DNA of 64,000 nt from Salinilacustrithrix sp003476595 (GTDB lineage Bacteria; Actinomycetota; Acidimicrobiia; Acidimicrobiales; Salinilacustritrichaceae): NCBI GenBank assembly GCA_963972525.1, contig CAXAUZ010000021.1, positions 8,888-72,887 on the forward strand, given 5' to 3'. The notes under the pieces were generated by a model that saw only the letters and a program-made list of their open reading frames with translations, was not told the DNA's origin and ran no database searches. Shown one piece after another: positions 15,828-24,499 of this stretch. The translations under genes and the position numbers were made by a program. Every line of letters starts with the position of its first letter. Position 1 is the stretch's first letter.

Positions 15828-17129
15828 GTGCGTGATGTCCTTCCCGAGCTCGGACTCGTCGGGGCCCTCGTCCTCCTCAACGCCGCGTTCGCCGGCACCG
15901 AGCTGGCGCTCGTGTCCCTCCGCGAGGGCCAGCTGCAGCGACTCGAGCGCCAGTCCAGCACCGGGGCGGTGCTCGCCGACCTGGCCCGCGATCCCAACCG
16001 GTTCCTCGCCACGATCCAGATCGGCATCACCCTCGCCGGCTTCCTCGCCTCCGCCGCGGCCGCCGTGTCCCTGGCCGAGCCGCTCGAGGCGCCGCTCGGC
16101 TTCCTCGGACGGGCGGCCGAGCCCGTCGCCGTCGTCGTCGTGACCCTCCTGCTCGCCTACGTCACGTTGGTCTTCGGCGAGCTCGCGCCCAAGCGGGTCG
16201 CCATGCAGCGGGCCGAGCGGTGGGGGATGGTCACGGCCCGCCCGCTGGCGTTCATCTCGATCCTGGCCCGACCCGTCGTGTGGCTCCTCTCGCACTCCAC
16301 CGACGTCGCCGTGCGGCTGATGGGCGGCGACCCGCACCTGGACCGCGAGGAGATCACCGAGGAGGAGCTGCGCGACATGGTCGCCGTGCAGACGAGCTTC
16401 ACGCCCAAGCAGCGCCTCATCATCGACGGCGCCTTCGAGATCTCCGAGCGGACCCTGGAGGAGGTGTTCCGACCCCGGGGCGAGGTCTTCGTGCTCGACG
16501 CTGACCGGCCCGGCGCCGAGGCCCTCGAGGCACTGGCGGCCAGCGGCCATTCCCGGGCGCCGGTCGGGGTCAACGGCAACCTCGACGAGGTCATCGGCGT
16601 GGTGCACCTGCGAGATCTGCTCGGGCTCGGCGCACGGCCGGTCGGCGACGCCGCGTCCGAGATCCGTGCCTTCCCGGAGACGGCGGGCGTGCTCGACGTC
16701 CTCCACGAGATGCAGCACTCCCACGCCCAGCTGGCCGTCGTCGTGGACGAGCACGGCTCCGGTGCCGGGATCGTGACGGTGGAGGACCTCGTGGAGGAGC
16801 TCGTCGGGGAGATCTACGACGAGACCGACCGCGACGTGCGCTCGGTGCAGCACGACGACGACGGGTCGATGGTCCTGCCCGGCCAGTTCCCGGTCCACGA
16901 CCTGCCCGACGTCGGCATCCACGACGTGGCCGACGGTCCCTACACGACCGTCGCCGGCCTCATCCTCGACCGCCTCGGACGGCTGCCGGACGGGCCAGGC
17001 GACCGGGTCCACCTGGCGGACTGGGTGCTCGAGGTCGATACGGTGCACCGCCACGCCATCACCCAGGTGCGGGCCATCCCCCGGGGTCTCGAGGACGTGA
17101 CCACCCACCCCTCTGAGGAGCACCCTTGA
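15828..17129 (+). CDS. CNNM/CorC (DUF21-CBS) membrane protein, first of three
   Basis: A 433-residue protein starting at GTG. The DUF21 (CNNM transmembrane) domain occupies about residues 1-185, with helices near 5-25, 60-80 and 95-120 and the family motif FGELAPKRVAMQ. A CBS pair spans about 210-330 (GVVHLRDLL, then VVVDEHGSGAGIVTVEDLVEELVG), and a CorC_HlyC domain the last 85 residues. Such proteins are implicated in Mg2+/Co2+ efflux or tolerance, often still annotated as hemolysins. The stop overlaps the TTG start of the next paralogue (TTGA), so the three genes form an operon. Confidence 0.88.
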   Translation: MRDVLPELGLVGALVLLNAAFAGTELALVSLREGQLQRLERQSSTGAVLADLARDPNRFLATIQIGITLAGFLASAAAAVSLAEPLEAPLGFLGRAAEPVAVVVVTLLLAYVTLVFGELAPKRVAMQRAERWGMVTARPLAFISILARPVVWLLSHSTDVAVRLMGGDPHLDREEITEEELRDMVAVQTSFTPKQRLIIDGAFEISERTLEEVFRPRGEVFVLDADRPGAEALEALAASGHSRAPVGVNGNLDEVIGVVHLRDLLGLGARPVGDAASEIRAFPETAGVLDVLHEMQHSHAQLAVVVDEHGSGAGIVTVEDLVEELVGEIYDETDRDVRSVQHDDDGSMVLPGQFPVHDLPDVGIHDVADGPYTTVAGLILDRLGRLPDGPGDRVHLADWVLEVDTVHRHAITQVRAIPRGLEDVTTHPSEEHP

Positions 17130-18418
17130 GCGTCGTCATCCCCCTGCTGCTCATCGCGGTGATGGTGTCGTTCAACGCGCTGTACGTCGCCGCCGAGTTC
17201 GCCACCGTCGGGTCCCGGCGCTCGCGCGTCCAGGAGGATGCCGCCGGCGGTAGCGCTGCGGCCGGCCGGCTGCTCGAGATCCTCGAGGACCCGAAGCGCC
17301 TCGACAACTACGTGGCCGCCTGCCAGATCGGCATCACCCTGTCGAGCCTCGTGGCCGGCGCCTACGGCCAGGCTGCGCTCACGCCCCTGCTCGAGCCCGC
17401 CCTCGGCTCCGTCGGTGGCCGGGCGGTGGCGGTGCTCATCGTGCTCGTCGGGGTGACCTCGGTGCAGGTGGTCCTCGGCGAGCTGCTGCCGAAGACGGCA
17501 GCCCTGCGCTACCCCGAGAAGCTGGCCATGCTCACGCTGCCCCCGATGGCGATCAGCCAGTGGCTCTTCCGGCCCCTCGTGGCGATCTTCAACGGGTCGG
17601 CCTTCCGCCTCATGAAGCTCTGGGGCCTCGCCGTGGATCACTCCCACGCCCACGTGCACTCGCCCGAGGAGCTCGCCGGGCTGTACCGGGCCAGCGCCGA
17701 GGGTGGGCTCATCGACGCGTCGGAGCGGGACATGCTGGCGGGGGTCCTCAACGTCGAGGACCGGTTGGTGCGCGAGATCATGACCCCGCGCCGCCGCCTC
17801 ACCACCGTGCCGGCCACGCTGGGCGTCGACGACGCCCTCGCCCGGCTGGCCGACAGCGCCCACACCCGCTTCCCGGTCACCGGCACCGACGACGACGTGA
17901 TCGGGGTCGTGCACCTCCGCGACCTGTGGGTCGCGGCGCGCCAGGACGGCAGCCGCTCGGTCGGGGACCTGGCCCGGCCCGTGCCTGCGGTGGCCGAGGT
18001 GCTCACGGTCCCCGGCCTGTGGGACGAGCTCCGCGACGAGGAGCAGCACTGCGCCCTGGTGGTCAACGAGTTCGGGTCCGTCGCCGGCCTCGTCACCATG
18101 GAGGACGCGATCGAGGAGATCTTCGGCGAGGTCCTCGACGAGTTCGACGTCGAGGAGGACCCGATCACCGTCGACCAGCGGCGGGTGTCGGTCCGGGGCG
18201 ACGTGCTGGTCGAGGTGCTCGAGGACCGCTTCAGCACGACCCTGTCCGAGGACGACGTCGACACGATCGGCGGTCTCGTGTGGCACGAGCTCGGCCGTCG
18301 TCCCCGGGAGGGTGACGAGGTGCCCGTCGGCCCCGACGGTGTGGTCCTCCGGGTCGACCGGGTCGACGGCACGGCGGTCGCCCGCGCCAGCTTCGACCTC
18401 CCGGGCGGTGCGCCGTGA
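17126..18418 (+). CDS. CNNM/CorC (DUF21-CBS) membrane protein, second of three
   Basis: A 430-residue paralogue of its neighbours starting at TTG 17126 inside the upstream stop. The DUF21 part has LGELLPKTAALRYPE, where the first copy has FGELAPKRVAMQ. A CBS pair follows (LVREIMTPRRRLTTV; GVVHLRDLWVAA; LVVNEFGSVAGLVTMEDAIEE), then a C-terminal CorC_HlyC domain. A His-rich stretch (D-H-S-H-A-H-V-H) at the end of the membrane domain, near residue 172, is absent in the other two and could bind metal. It ends with a GTGA overlap onto the third gene. Confidence 0.88.
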   Translation: MSVVIPLLLIAVMVSFNALYVAAEFATVGSRRSRVQEDAAGGSAAAGRLLEILEDPKRLDNYVAACQIGITLSSLVAGAYGQAALTPLLEPALGSVGGRAVAVLIVLVGVTSVQVVLGELLPKTAALRYPEKLAMLTLPPMAISQWLFRPLVAIFNGSAFRLMKLWGLAVDHSHAHVHSPEELAGLYRASAEGGLIDASERDMLAGVLNVEDRLVREIMTPRRRLTTVPATLGVDDALARLADSAHTRFPVTGTDDDVIGVVHLRDLWVAARQDGSRSVGDLARPVPAVAEVLTVPGLWDELRDEEQHCALVVNEFGSVAGLVTMEDAIEEIFGEVLDEFDVEEDPITVDQRRVSVRGDVLVEVLEDRFSTTLSEDDVDTIGGLVWHELGRRPREGDEVPVGPDGVVLRVDRVDGTAVARASFDLPGGAP

Positions 18419-19713
18419 TCACGACCGTCGTGCTCCCCATCGTCGCCGTTCTCGTGCTGGTGCTGGTGAACGGCCTGTTCGTCGCCGCCGAGTTCGCGCT
18501 CGTCGGCGCGCGGCGCAGCCGCGTCCAGGCCATGGCCGACTCGGGCAGCACCGCTGCCCGCTGGCTGCTCGGCGTCTTCGACCGCCCCACCGGCAAGGAC
18601 GGCTACATCGCCATCGCCCAGCTGGGCATCACCCTGGCCAGCATCGGTCTCGGCATGTACGGCGAGCCGGCCGTGGCCGGATGGCTGTACACGCCGCTGG
18701 AGGACGGCCTGGGCCTGTCCTACGGGGCGTCGCACGCCGTCGGCTTCGCCATCGCCCTCAGCGCCATCACGTTCCTGCACGTCGTCTTCGGCGAGATGAT
18801 CCCCAAGGCGCTGGCGCTGCAGGCGCCGGAGTCGGTGGTGCTCCGGGTCAACCCGGCCATGCGGGCCTTCGGGCTGGTCTTCCGTCCGATGGTGGCGGTC
18901 CTGAACGCCACGGCGCTCGGTCTGATGCGCCTGCTCCGCATCCCCGAGCCGGACAAGAGCACGGCGCTGTACACCAGCGCCGAGCTGGAGATCGTCACCG
19001 ACGAGGCTGCCGACAGCGGCCAGCTCGGCGCCCTGCAGCGGGACCTGATCCGCAACATCTTCGACCTCGACGAGCGGCGCGCCGAGGAGCTCATGACCTC
19101 GCGCGGCCGCCTCGAGGTGCTCGACGTGACCGCGACCGCCGAGGAGGTGGCCGCGCAGGTCGCGGCATCGCCACGCAGCCGATACCCGGTCATCGACGGC
19201 GACCTCGACCACGTCGTGGGCGTGCTCCACATCAAGGACTTCATCCGGGCGTCGGGCCGGTCCACCGTCGACCTCGGGGACCTGATCCGGCCGCTCCCGA
19301 CGGTGGCGGCGACAGCGAGCGCCGAGCAGCTGCTCGAGCGGTTCAAGCGCACCCGCACCCACGCCTGCCTCGTCGTCGACGAGTTCGGCGGCACGCTCGG
19401 GGTCGTCACCCTCGACGACGTCATCGCCGAGGTCATGGAGGAGGGCGACGCGTCGGGATCGTCCGCTGCCGTCCACCACGACGACGGCTCCGTGAGCCTC
19501 GACGGCGAGGTCACGCTGGCCGAGCTGCGGGACGACCACGGCCTCACGTTCACCCACGACGAGGTGGCCACGCTGGCTGGCCTCGTGCTCGCCGCCCACG
19601 GCACGGTGCCCGTGCCGGGCACGGCGGTCGAGGTGCAGGGACACGAGCTGGTGGTGGAGGACGTGGTGGGCCACAAGCTGACACGGGTGCGCGTGCGGCC
19701 GTTGGACGACTGA
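18415..19713 (+). CDS. CNNM/CorC (DUF21-CBS) membrane protein, third of three
   Basis: A 432-residue protein starting at GTG within the stop of the previous gene. It has the same architecture: a DUF21 domain with FGEMIPKALALQAPE, a CBS pair (EELMTSRGRLEVLDV; GVLHIKDFIRA; LVVDEFGGTLGVVTLDDVIAEVME) and a CorC_HlyC domain at the end. It resembles the second copy more than the first in the N-terminal LVNGLFVAAEFALVGARRSR segment. The three probably act at the membrane as a family of divalent-metal transport or regulatory proteins. Confidence 0.88.
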   Translation: MITTVVLPIVAVLVLVLVNGLFVAAEFALVGARRSRVQAMADSGSTAARWLLGVFDRPTGKDGYIAIAQLGITLASIGLGMYGEPAVAGWLYTPLEDGLGLSYGASHAVGFAIALSAITFLHVVFGEMIPKALALQAPESVVLRVNPAMRAFGLVFRPMVAVLNATALGLMRLLRIPEPDKSTALYTSAELEIVTDEAADSGQLGALQRDLIRNIFDLDERRAEELMTSRGRLEVLDVTATAEEVAAQVAASPRSRYPVIDGDLDHVVGVLHIKDFIRASGRSTVDLGDLIRPLPTVAATASAEQLLERFKRTRTHACLVVDEFGGTLGVVTLDDVIAEVMEEGDASGSSAAVHHDDGSVSLDGEVTLAELRDDHGLTFTHDEVATLAGLVLAAHGTVPVPGTAVEVQGHELVVEDVVGHKLTRVRVRPLDD

Positions 19714-19750
19714 CCCCAGCCGGGAACCAGCGGCCCGCCACGGACGTCGG

Positions 19751-21826
19751 ATGGCCATGCGCACTCGACCCGTCCGCCGGGGGATCCGGACCGCCATCGT
19801 GCTCGCCGCCGTCGCCATGGCGGCCGGCGCCTGCAGCAGCGAGGGCGCATCGCCGCCGTCGAGCGGTGGGCAGACGTTCCAGGGCCTCCGCGGCGTCGCC
19901 CCGGTCGCCCTCCAGAGCGACCGGAGCTGCGGTGAGGTGCTGGAGGACTTCCAGTCGTTCGCTCCGGCCGTGCTGTCGGACCAGATGTTCGGCTTCGCCG
20001 AGGGTGGTGCGGCGACGACATCGGGCGTCGACGACGCGACGGACATGGCGGTGGAGGACAGCGCCGAGCGGGTCGCGGCACCCGACGAGGCCGGGGCCCA
20101 GCTCGAGGCGGCCGACGGCTCCTCGTCGGACACCAACACCCAGGAGGCCGGCATCGACGAGCCCGACGTCGTCGAGAACGACGGCGAGTTCGTCTACGTC
20201 GTGGACCACGGACCGGACCAGGCGCACCTGGTGATCCTCGACGGGGCCACGGCCGAGGTGCTCAGCCGCACGCCGCTCGCCTCCTACGGCGCGCAGCTGC
20301 TCCTGCAGGGCGACCGGATGCTGGTCGTGACCAGCGGCGGCTACGGGTACCCGATGCCGATGCCGATCGAGGACGGCGCCGCCGTGTCCGGTCCGGCCCC
20401 TGACGAGGAGCCGATCCCGGTGGACCCGTTCCCCATGCCGACCGAGCCGCCGACCTTCGCGGCCGGCACGGTCCTGCAGCTGCTCGACGTGACCGACCGC
20501 CGGGCCCCACAGGTGGTGCAGACCACCGAGATCGAGGGCCACCACGTGTCGACCCGCGTCGTCGACGGGGTCGCCCGCGTCGTGGTCAGCAGCTACCCCG
20601 ACGCCCAGCCGCTGTTCGACGACGTCGCCGTGCGCATGGGAGGCGGCGGGGACGCCGACTCGGGCCTGGCAGCGATGGAGGCCGGCGTCGCCGACATGAC
20701 CATCGAGGACTGGCTGCCTGCCTTCCGCACCACGGTCGCCGACGAGGGCGACGTGGCGACCCGCACGTCGACCGAGGGCAGCCTGGTCGCGTGCGAGGAC
20801 GTCTTCGTCCCCGAGGTGAACGCGGGCATCGCCCAGACCTCGGTCCTCCGGGTGGACTTCGCCGACGGCTTCGACCCGGCCGACACCACCACGGTGGTGG
20901 CCGAGGCCGGCACCGTCTACGCGTCGACGAGCACCCTCTACGTGGCGGCGAACACCTACGTCCCGCTGCAGGAGCAGGGCCGGGTCGTGGGCGAGGACTT
21001 CACCACCGCGCTGCACGCCTTCGACCTGCGCGGCGACGGCCCGGCTGCCCACCTCGGTGCCGGTGCGATCCCCGGCCACCTCCTGAACCAGTACTCGCTG
21101 TCCGAGCACGACGGCTACCTCCGAGTCGCCACGACCGAGGGCGCGCCGTGGGGCGGTGGCGAGGACAGCCAGTCCGGCGTCCGGGTGCTGCGGCTCGAGG
21201 GCGGCGCACTGGTCGAGGTCGGGGCCGTCACCGGCCTGGGGGTGACCGAGACGATCCAGTCGGTGCGCTTCATGGGGCCGGTCGGCTACGTGGTGACGTT
21301 CCGCCAGACCGACCCGCTCTACGTGATCGACCTCAGCGACCCCACGGCTCCGGCGGCGGTCGGGGAGCTGAAGATCCCCGGCTTCTCCTCCTACCTGCAC
21401 CCGGTCGGCGAGGGCCGGCTGGTCGGCATCGGCCGCGACGCCGACCTCGAGGGCCGGGACCAGGGCCTGCTGGTCTCGCTCTTCGACGTCGCCGATCCGA
21501 CGGCGCCGGCCCAGCTGCAGACGTGGATCCAGCGCGACGCGTGGTCCGTGGCCGGCGACGATCCCAAGGCGTTCCTGCACTGGTCGCCGGAGTCCGCCGT
21601 GGTCGTGCCGCTCGAGCGCTTCGGGGAGGGCACGCCCGAGAGCGGCATGGTCGTGCTCGACGTGGCCGACAGCGGCATCACCGAGCGGGCGCTCGTGACG
21701 GCCGAGGGCCGCTACCCCTCCCGGGCGCTGGTCGTGCAGGGACGGCTGTGGTCGCTGTTCGACGGCGGCGTGGTCGTGTCGGACTTCGCGAACCCGACAG
21801 ATGGGGTATTCACCGGATTCCGCTAG
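19751..21826 (+). CDS. Secreted beta-propeller lipoprotein
   Basis: A 691-residue protein with a lipoprotein signal peptide: basic start, hydrophobic core and lipobox A-A-G-A-C near residues 23-27. The mature part resembles the actinobacterial family of secreted proteins with a C-terminal beta-propeller domain (COG4880-like); the family hallmark N-T-Q-E-A-G-I-D-E-P-D-V-V is present, followed by repeated blade-like strands such as LHAFDLRGDG and LYVIDLSDPTAPAAVGELKIPGFSSYLHP. It is anchored outside the membrane. The molecular role is not established for the family. It lies 37 bases after the CNNM operon and could be read through from it. Confidence 0.85.
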   Translation: MAMRTRPVRRGIRTAIVLAAVAMAAGACSSEGASPPSSGGQTFQGLRGVAPVALQSDRSCGEVLEDFQSFAPAVLSDQMFGFAEGGAATTSGVDDATDMAVEDSAERVAAPDEAGAQLEAADGSSSDTNTQEAGIDEPDVVENDGEFVYVVDHGPDQAHLVILDGATAEVLSRTPLASYGAQLLLQGDRMLVVTSGGYGYPMPMPIEDGAAVSGPAPDEEPIPVDPFPMPTEPPTFAAGTVLQLLDVTDRRAPQVVQTTEIEGHHVSTRVVDGVARVVVSSYPDAQPLFDDVAVRMGGGGDADSGLAAMEAGVADMTIEDWLPAFRTTVADEGDVATRTSTEGSLVACEDVFVPEVNAGIAQTSVLRVDFADGFDPADTTTVVAEAGTVYASTSTLYVAANTYVPLQEQGRVVGEDFTTALHAFDLRGDGPAAHLGAGAIPGHLLNQYSLSEHDGYLRVATTEGAPWGGGEDSQSGVRVLRLEGGALVEVGAVTGLGVTETIQSVRFMGPVGYVVTFRQTDPLYVIDLSDPTAPAAVGELKIPGFSSYLHPVGEGRLVGIGRDADLEGRDQGLLVSLFDVADPTAPAQLQTWIQRDAWSVAGDDPKAFLHWSPESAVVVPLERFGEGTPESGMVVLDVADSGITERALVTAEGRYPSRALVVQGRLWSLFDGGVVVSDFANPTDGVFTGFR

Positions 21827-21904
21827 TCGATCATCCGCCGCATCCGGCCGTTTCGAACCAGGGATGAAGTCCACTTAAACCCTGCTTCCCAGGAGGAACC
21901 CCTG

Positions 21905-22711
21905 ATGCGAACGTTCGTCACCCGGATCGCGGTGCTCGCTGCTGCTGCGCTGGTCGTGCTCGCCACGCCCAGCGCAGCGCAGGAGAGCGCTCGGATCCAC
22001 CTGATCCACGGCATCCCCGACACACCGGTCGACGTCGTCGCCGGCGGTGAGGTCGTCTTCGCCGACTTCCAGTTCGGCGACACCCAGGACCTGTCCGGCC
22101 TCGCCGGTCAGACCCTCCCCGGCCTCACGGTGAACGCGGCCGGCACCGACACCGTCGCCATCGACGCCGGTGACACGGCGCTGCCCGCGAGCGGCAACTA
22201 CACGATCATCGCCCACCTCGACGCCGAGGGCACCCCGACGCTGGCCGTCTTCGAGAACGACACCAGCGCCATCGCCGCCGGCGAGGGTCGCGTGACCGTC
22301 CGCCACACGGCTGCCGCACCTGCGGTCGACGTGCTGGCCAACGGCGAGGCCGCCTTCACGAGCCTTTCCAACCCCAACGAGGCCTCCGCCGACCTGCCCG
22401 TCGGCACCATCAGCGCCTCGGTCGTGCCGGCCGGTGCCGCCGACCCCGTCGTGATCGGCCCCGCCGACCTCGGCATCACCGACGGCACCAGCCTCATCGT
22501 CTACGCCGTCGGCTCGCTCGACGCCGGCAGCCTGACCGTGCTCACCGAGAGCATCGACGGCCTCGGCACCGCCCCGACGGCCGTGAACACCGGCAACAGC
22601 CCGGTGACCGACGATGCCGGCCTGCCGGTCGGTCTGCTGGCGCTCGCCGGCGTCGCCCTGCTGGCTGCCGCGGTGCCCGCCCGCCGGCTCGTCGCCGCCC
22701 GGGTCCGCTGA
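21905..22711 (+). CDS. DUF4397 surface protein with signal peptide and C-terminal anchor
   Basis: A 268-residue protein preceded by AGGAGGA. The signal peptide ends about residue 24 (ATPSAAQ). Two DUF4397-like repeats follow, beginning RIHLIHGIPDTPVDVV and RVTVRHTAAAPAVDVL. The C-terminus has a hydrophobic helix (VGLLALAGVALLAAAVPA) and a basic tail (RRLVAARVR), as in sorted or tail-anchored surface proteins. No LPxTG is present; the nearest equivalent is GLPVG just before the helix. The next gene, 1 base later, encodes a sortase-like protein, so this is its likely substrate. Confidence 0.85.
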   Translation: MRTFVTRIAVLAAAALVVLATPSAAQESARIHLIHGIPDTPVDVVAGGEVVFADFQFGDTQDLSGLAGQTLPGLTVNAAGTDTVAIDAGDTALPASGNYTIIAHLDAEGTPTLAVFENDTSAIAAGEGRVTVRHTAAAPAVDVLANGEAAFTSLSNPNEASADLPVGTISASVVPAGAADPVVIGPADLGITDGTSLIVYAVGSLDAGSLTVLTESIDGLGTAPTAVNTGNSPVTDDAGLPVGLLALAGVALLAAAVPARRLVAARVR

Positions 22712-22712
22712 C

Positions 22713-23387
22713 ATGGAGCGCCGCCGCAGCGTGACGGCGGTGGCGGCGCTGCTGCTGTTGCTGGTCGGGGTCGCCTGCGGCGCCCCGGCCGGCGACGGCG
22801 CGTCGGACGGCGAGACGGTCGAGCCGGCGGCGGCGCCGACGACCGCACCCGCCACGACGGTCCCCGGGCCCCGGCCCACCTCGGACCTGGCCGACCGGGT
22901 CGAGCCGCTCGACTCGGCCCGCTACGACCCGGCGGAGCACGAGGCCGCGACCCGCACGGTGACCGGCCTGTCGCTCCCGGTCATCGGCGTCGACGGGGCG
23001 CCCGTCGAACCGGTCGGCGTGGAGCCGAACGGCGAGATGGAGATCCCGCCGGCCGAGGAGGTCGGCTGGTACCGCTTCGGGGCCGCACCGGGGGAGTCCG
23101 GCTCGGCCGTGCTCGCCGCCCACATCGCCTACGACGGCATCGACGGCGTGTTCCGGTACCTGGATCGCCTCGGCGCCGGCGACGAGGTGGCCGTGTCCTT
23201 CGACGACGGGTCCAGCGAGCGGTACCGGGTGACCGAGGTCGTCACCTTCGACAAGGAGGCGCTGCCCGACGACCTGTTCGCCCGGGACGTGCCGGAGCGG
23301 CTGGTCCTGATCACCTGCGGGGGCGAGTTCAACCCCGCGCTGCGCAGCTACGAGAGCAACGTGGTGGCCTACGCCGTGCCGGCGTGA
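22713..23387 (+). CDS. Class F-type sortase with a lipoprotein-like N-terminus
   Basis: A 224-residue protein. The N-terminus is RRR, a hydrophobic core and V-G-V-A-C, a lipobox, so the enzyme may be lipid-anchored rather than helix-anchored. A 60-residue Pro/Thr/Ala linker leads to the sortase domain. Its catalytic triad is visible: His in LAAHIAY (about 135), Cys in LITCGGEF (about 202) and Arg in PALRSYESNVV (about 210). Sortases cut a C-terminal sorting signal and attach the protein to the cell surface. The neighbouring DUF4397 gene is the obvious candidate partner. Confidence 0.85.
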   Translation: MERRRSVTAVAALLLLLVGVACGAPAGDGASDGETVEPAAAPTTAPATTVPGPRPTSDLADRVEPLDSARYDPAEHEAATRTVTGLSLPVIGVDGAPVEPVGVEPNGEMEIPPAEEVGWYRFGAAPGESGSAVLAAHIAYDGIDGVFRYLDRLGAGDEVAVSFDDGSSERYRVTEVVTFDKEALPDDLFARDVPERLVLITCGGEFNPALRSYESNVVAYAVPA

Positions 23388-23433
23388 TCGCCACCGCGGG
23401 TCTCGTCGGGGCGGCCGGATAGGGTCGGCTCCG

Positions 23434-24039
23434 ATGGCCGACCAGGCGACGTTCGCAGCGCAGGCGATGCCCTTCATGGACTCGCTCTACGGCGCGGCTC
23501 TGCGCATGACGCGCAACCAGAGCGATGCCGAGGACCTGGTCCAGGAGACCTTCCTCAAGGCCTACCGCGGCTTCGGGGGCTTCCAGGAGGGCACGAACCT
23601 CAAGGCCTGGCTCTACCGGATCCTCACCAACACCTACATCAACATCTACCGGTCGAAGAAGCGCCGCCCGGACGAGACCGACCTGGCCGAGGTCGAGGAC
23701 CTCTACCTGTACCGGCGCCTCGGGGGCCTCGAGGGCGCCACGGCGGGCCGCTCGGCGGAGGACGAGCTGCTGGAGCTGTTCAGCGAGGCCGAGGTCAAGG
23801 ACGCGCTCGAGTCCCTGCCGGAGACCTTCCGCATGGCGGTCCTCCTCGCCGACGTCGAGGGCTTCGCCTACAAGGAGATCGCCGAGATCCTCGACATCCC
23901 GATCGGCACCGTGATGTCGCGCCTGCACCGGGGAAGAAAAGCCCTCCAGAAGTCGTTGTACGAGTTCGCCGTCGCTCGGGGCCTCACCGAGCGCACGGAC
24001 GACGCACCCGACGAGAGCGAACCGGCCAACGCCGGCTGA
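23434..24039 (+). CDS. sigR: SigR-type ECF sigma factor
   Basis: A 201-residue ECF sigma factor. Region 2 is seen in LYGAALRMTRNQSDAEDLVQ and KAWLYRILTNTYINIYRSKK, and region 4 in LPETFRMAVLLADVEGFAYK and PIGTVMSRLHRGRKALQ. These are close to the SigR/SigH redox-stress group. The gene is followed 18 bases later by a small zinc-type anti-sigma gene, the usual pairing. By family knowledge it would direct thiol-oxidative-stress genes when its partner is oxidised. Confidence 0.88.
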   Translation: MADQATFAAQAMPFMDSLYGAALRMTRNQSDAEDLVQETFLKAYRGFGGFQEGTNLKAWLYRILTNTYINIYRSKKRRPDETDLAEVEDLYLYRRLGGLEGATAGRSAEDELLELFSEAEVKDALESLPETFRMAVLLADVEGFAYKEIAEILDIPIGTVMSRLHRGRKALQKSLYEFAVARGLTERTDDAPDESEPANAG

Positions 24040-24057
24040 CCGACCTTGCGAGATCCC

Positions 24058-24300
24058 ATGGACCACGGCGACTGCAGCGAGACGCTCCACGAGCTCTACC
24101 ACTTCCTCGACGGTGAGCTCACCGACGAGAAGCGGGTCGCGATCCAGGAGCACCTCGAGGCGTGCCCGCCCTGCTTCGAGGCGTTCGACTTCGAGGCCGA
24201 GATCAAGCAGTACATCGCCCAGAAGTGCCGGGACCGGGTGCCGGAGTCCCTGCGGTCCCGCATCGCGGACGCCATCGACCACGTCGACCCCGGTCGCTGA
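24058..24300 (+). CDS. rsrA: RsrA-type zinc-binding anti-sigma factor
   Basis: An 80-residue ZAS-family protein. It has an early Cys (G-D-C-S-E), then HLEACPPC giving the H-x3-C-x2-C zinc motif, and a later Cys in AQKCRDR. In RsrA these residues hold zinc and form a disulfide on oxidation, releasing the sigma factor. ATG 24058 is preferred over an in-frame TTG at 24046 because the protein then starts M-D-H-G-D-C, near the usual length. It is placed directly after its sigma gene. Confidence 0.87.
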   Translation: MDHGDCSETLHELYHFLDGELTDEKRVAIQEHLEACPPCFEAFDFEAEIKQYIAQKCRDRVPESLRSRIADAIDHVDPGR

Positions 24301-24355
24301 GCGATCCCGGGCCGGCGATGTCGGCCCGCCCCCCGCCTCGGCGTAGAGTCGGACC

Positions 24356-24499
24356 ATGCTCGCCATCATCTGGCACTGGTGGATCGCCGTCATCCTCATG
24401 ATCACGCTGGTCGTGCCCGCTGTCGTCATGACGGTGGCGCTCTACCTGCGCAAGGTCGTCAAGCCGCAGTACCCGGGGGTCGACCAGCCGCGTGGCTGA
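24356..24499 (+). CDS. Small membrane protein, 47 residues
   Basis: ATG 24356 opens a 47-codon frame encoding M-L-A-I-I-W-H-W-W then a hydrophobic helix (VILMITLVVPAVVMTVALYL) and a basic/Pro-rich tail (RKVVKPQYPG). Its last 8 bases overlap the GTG start of the DUF2342 gene, the spacing used by real gene pairs here. It is probably a single-pass membrane peptide; its function is unknown. Confidence 0.6.
   Translation: MLAIIWHWWIAVILMITLVVPAVVMTVALYLRKVVKPQYPGVDQPRG

Noticed and set aside
20655..20710. Possible frameshift in the beta-propeller lipoprotein
   Set aside because: The Gly- and Ala-rich stretch looked irregular, but the frame continues through typical blade sequence to a normal stop and codon usage does not change.
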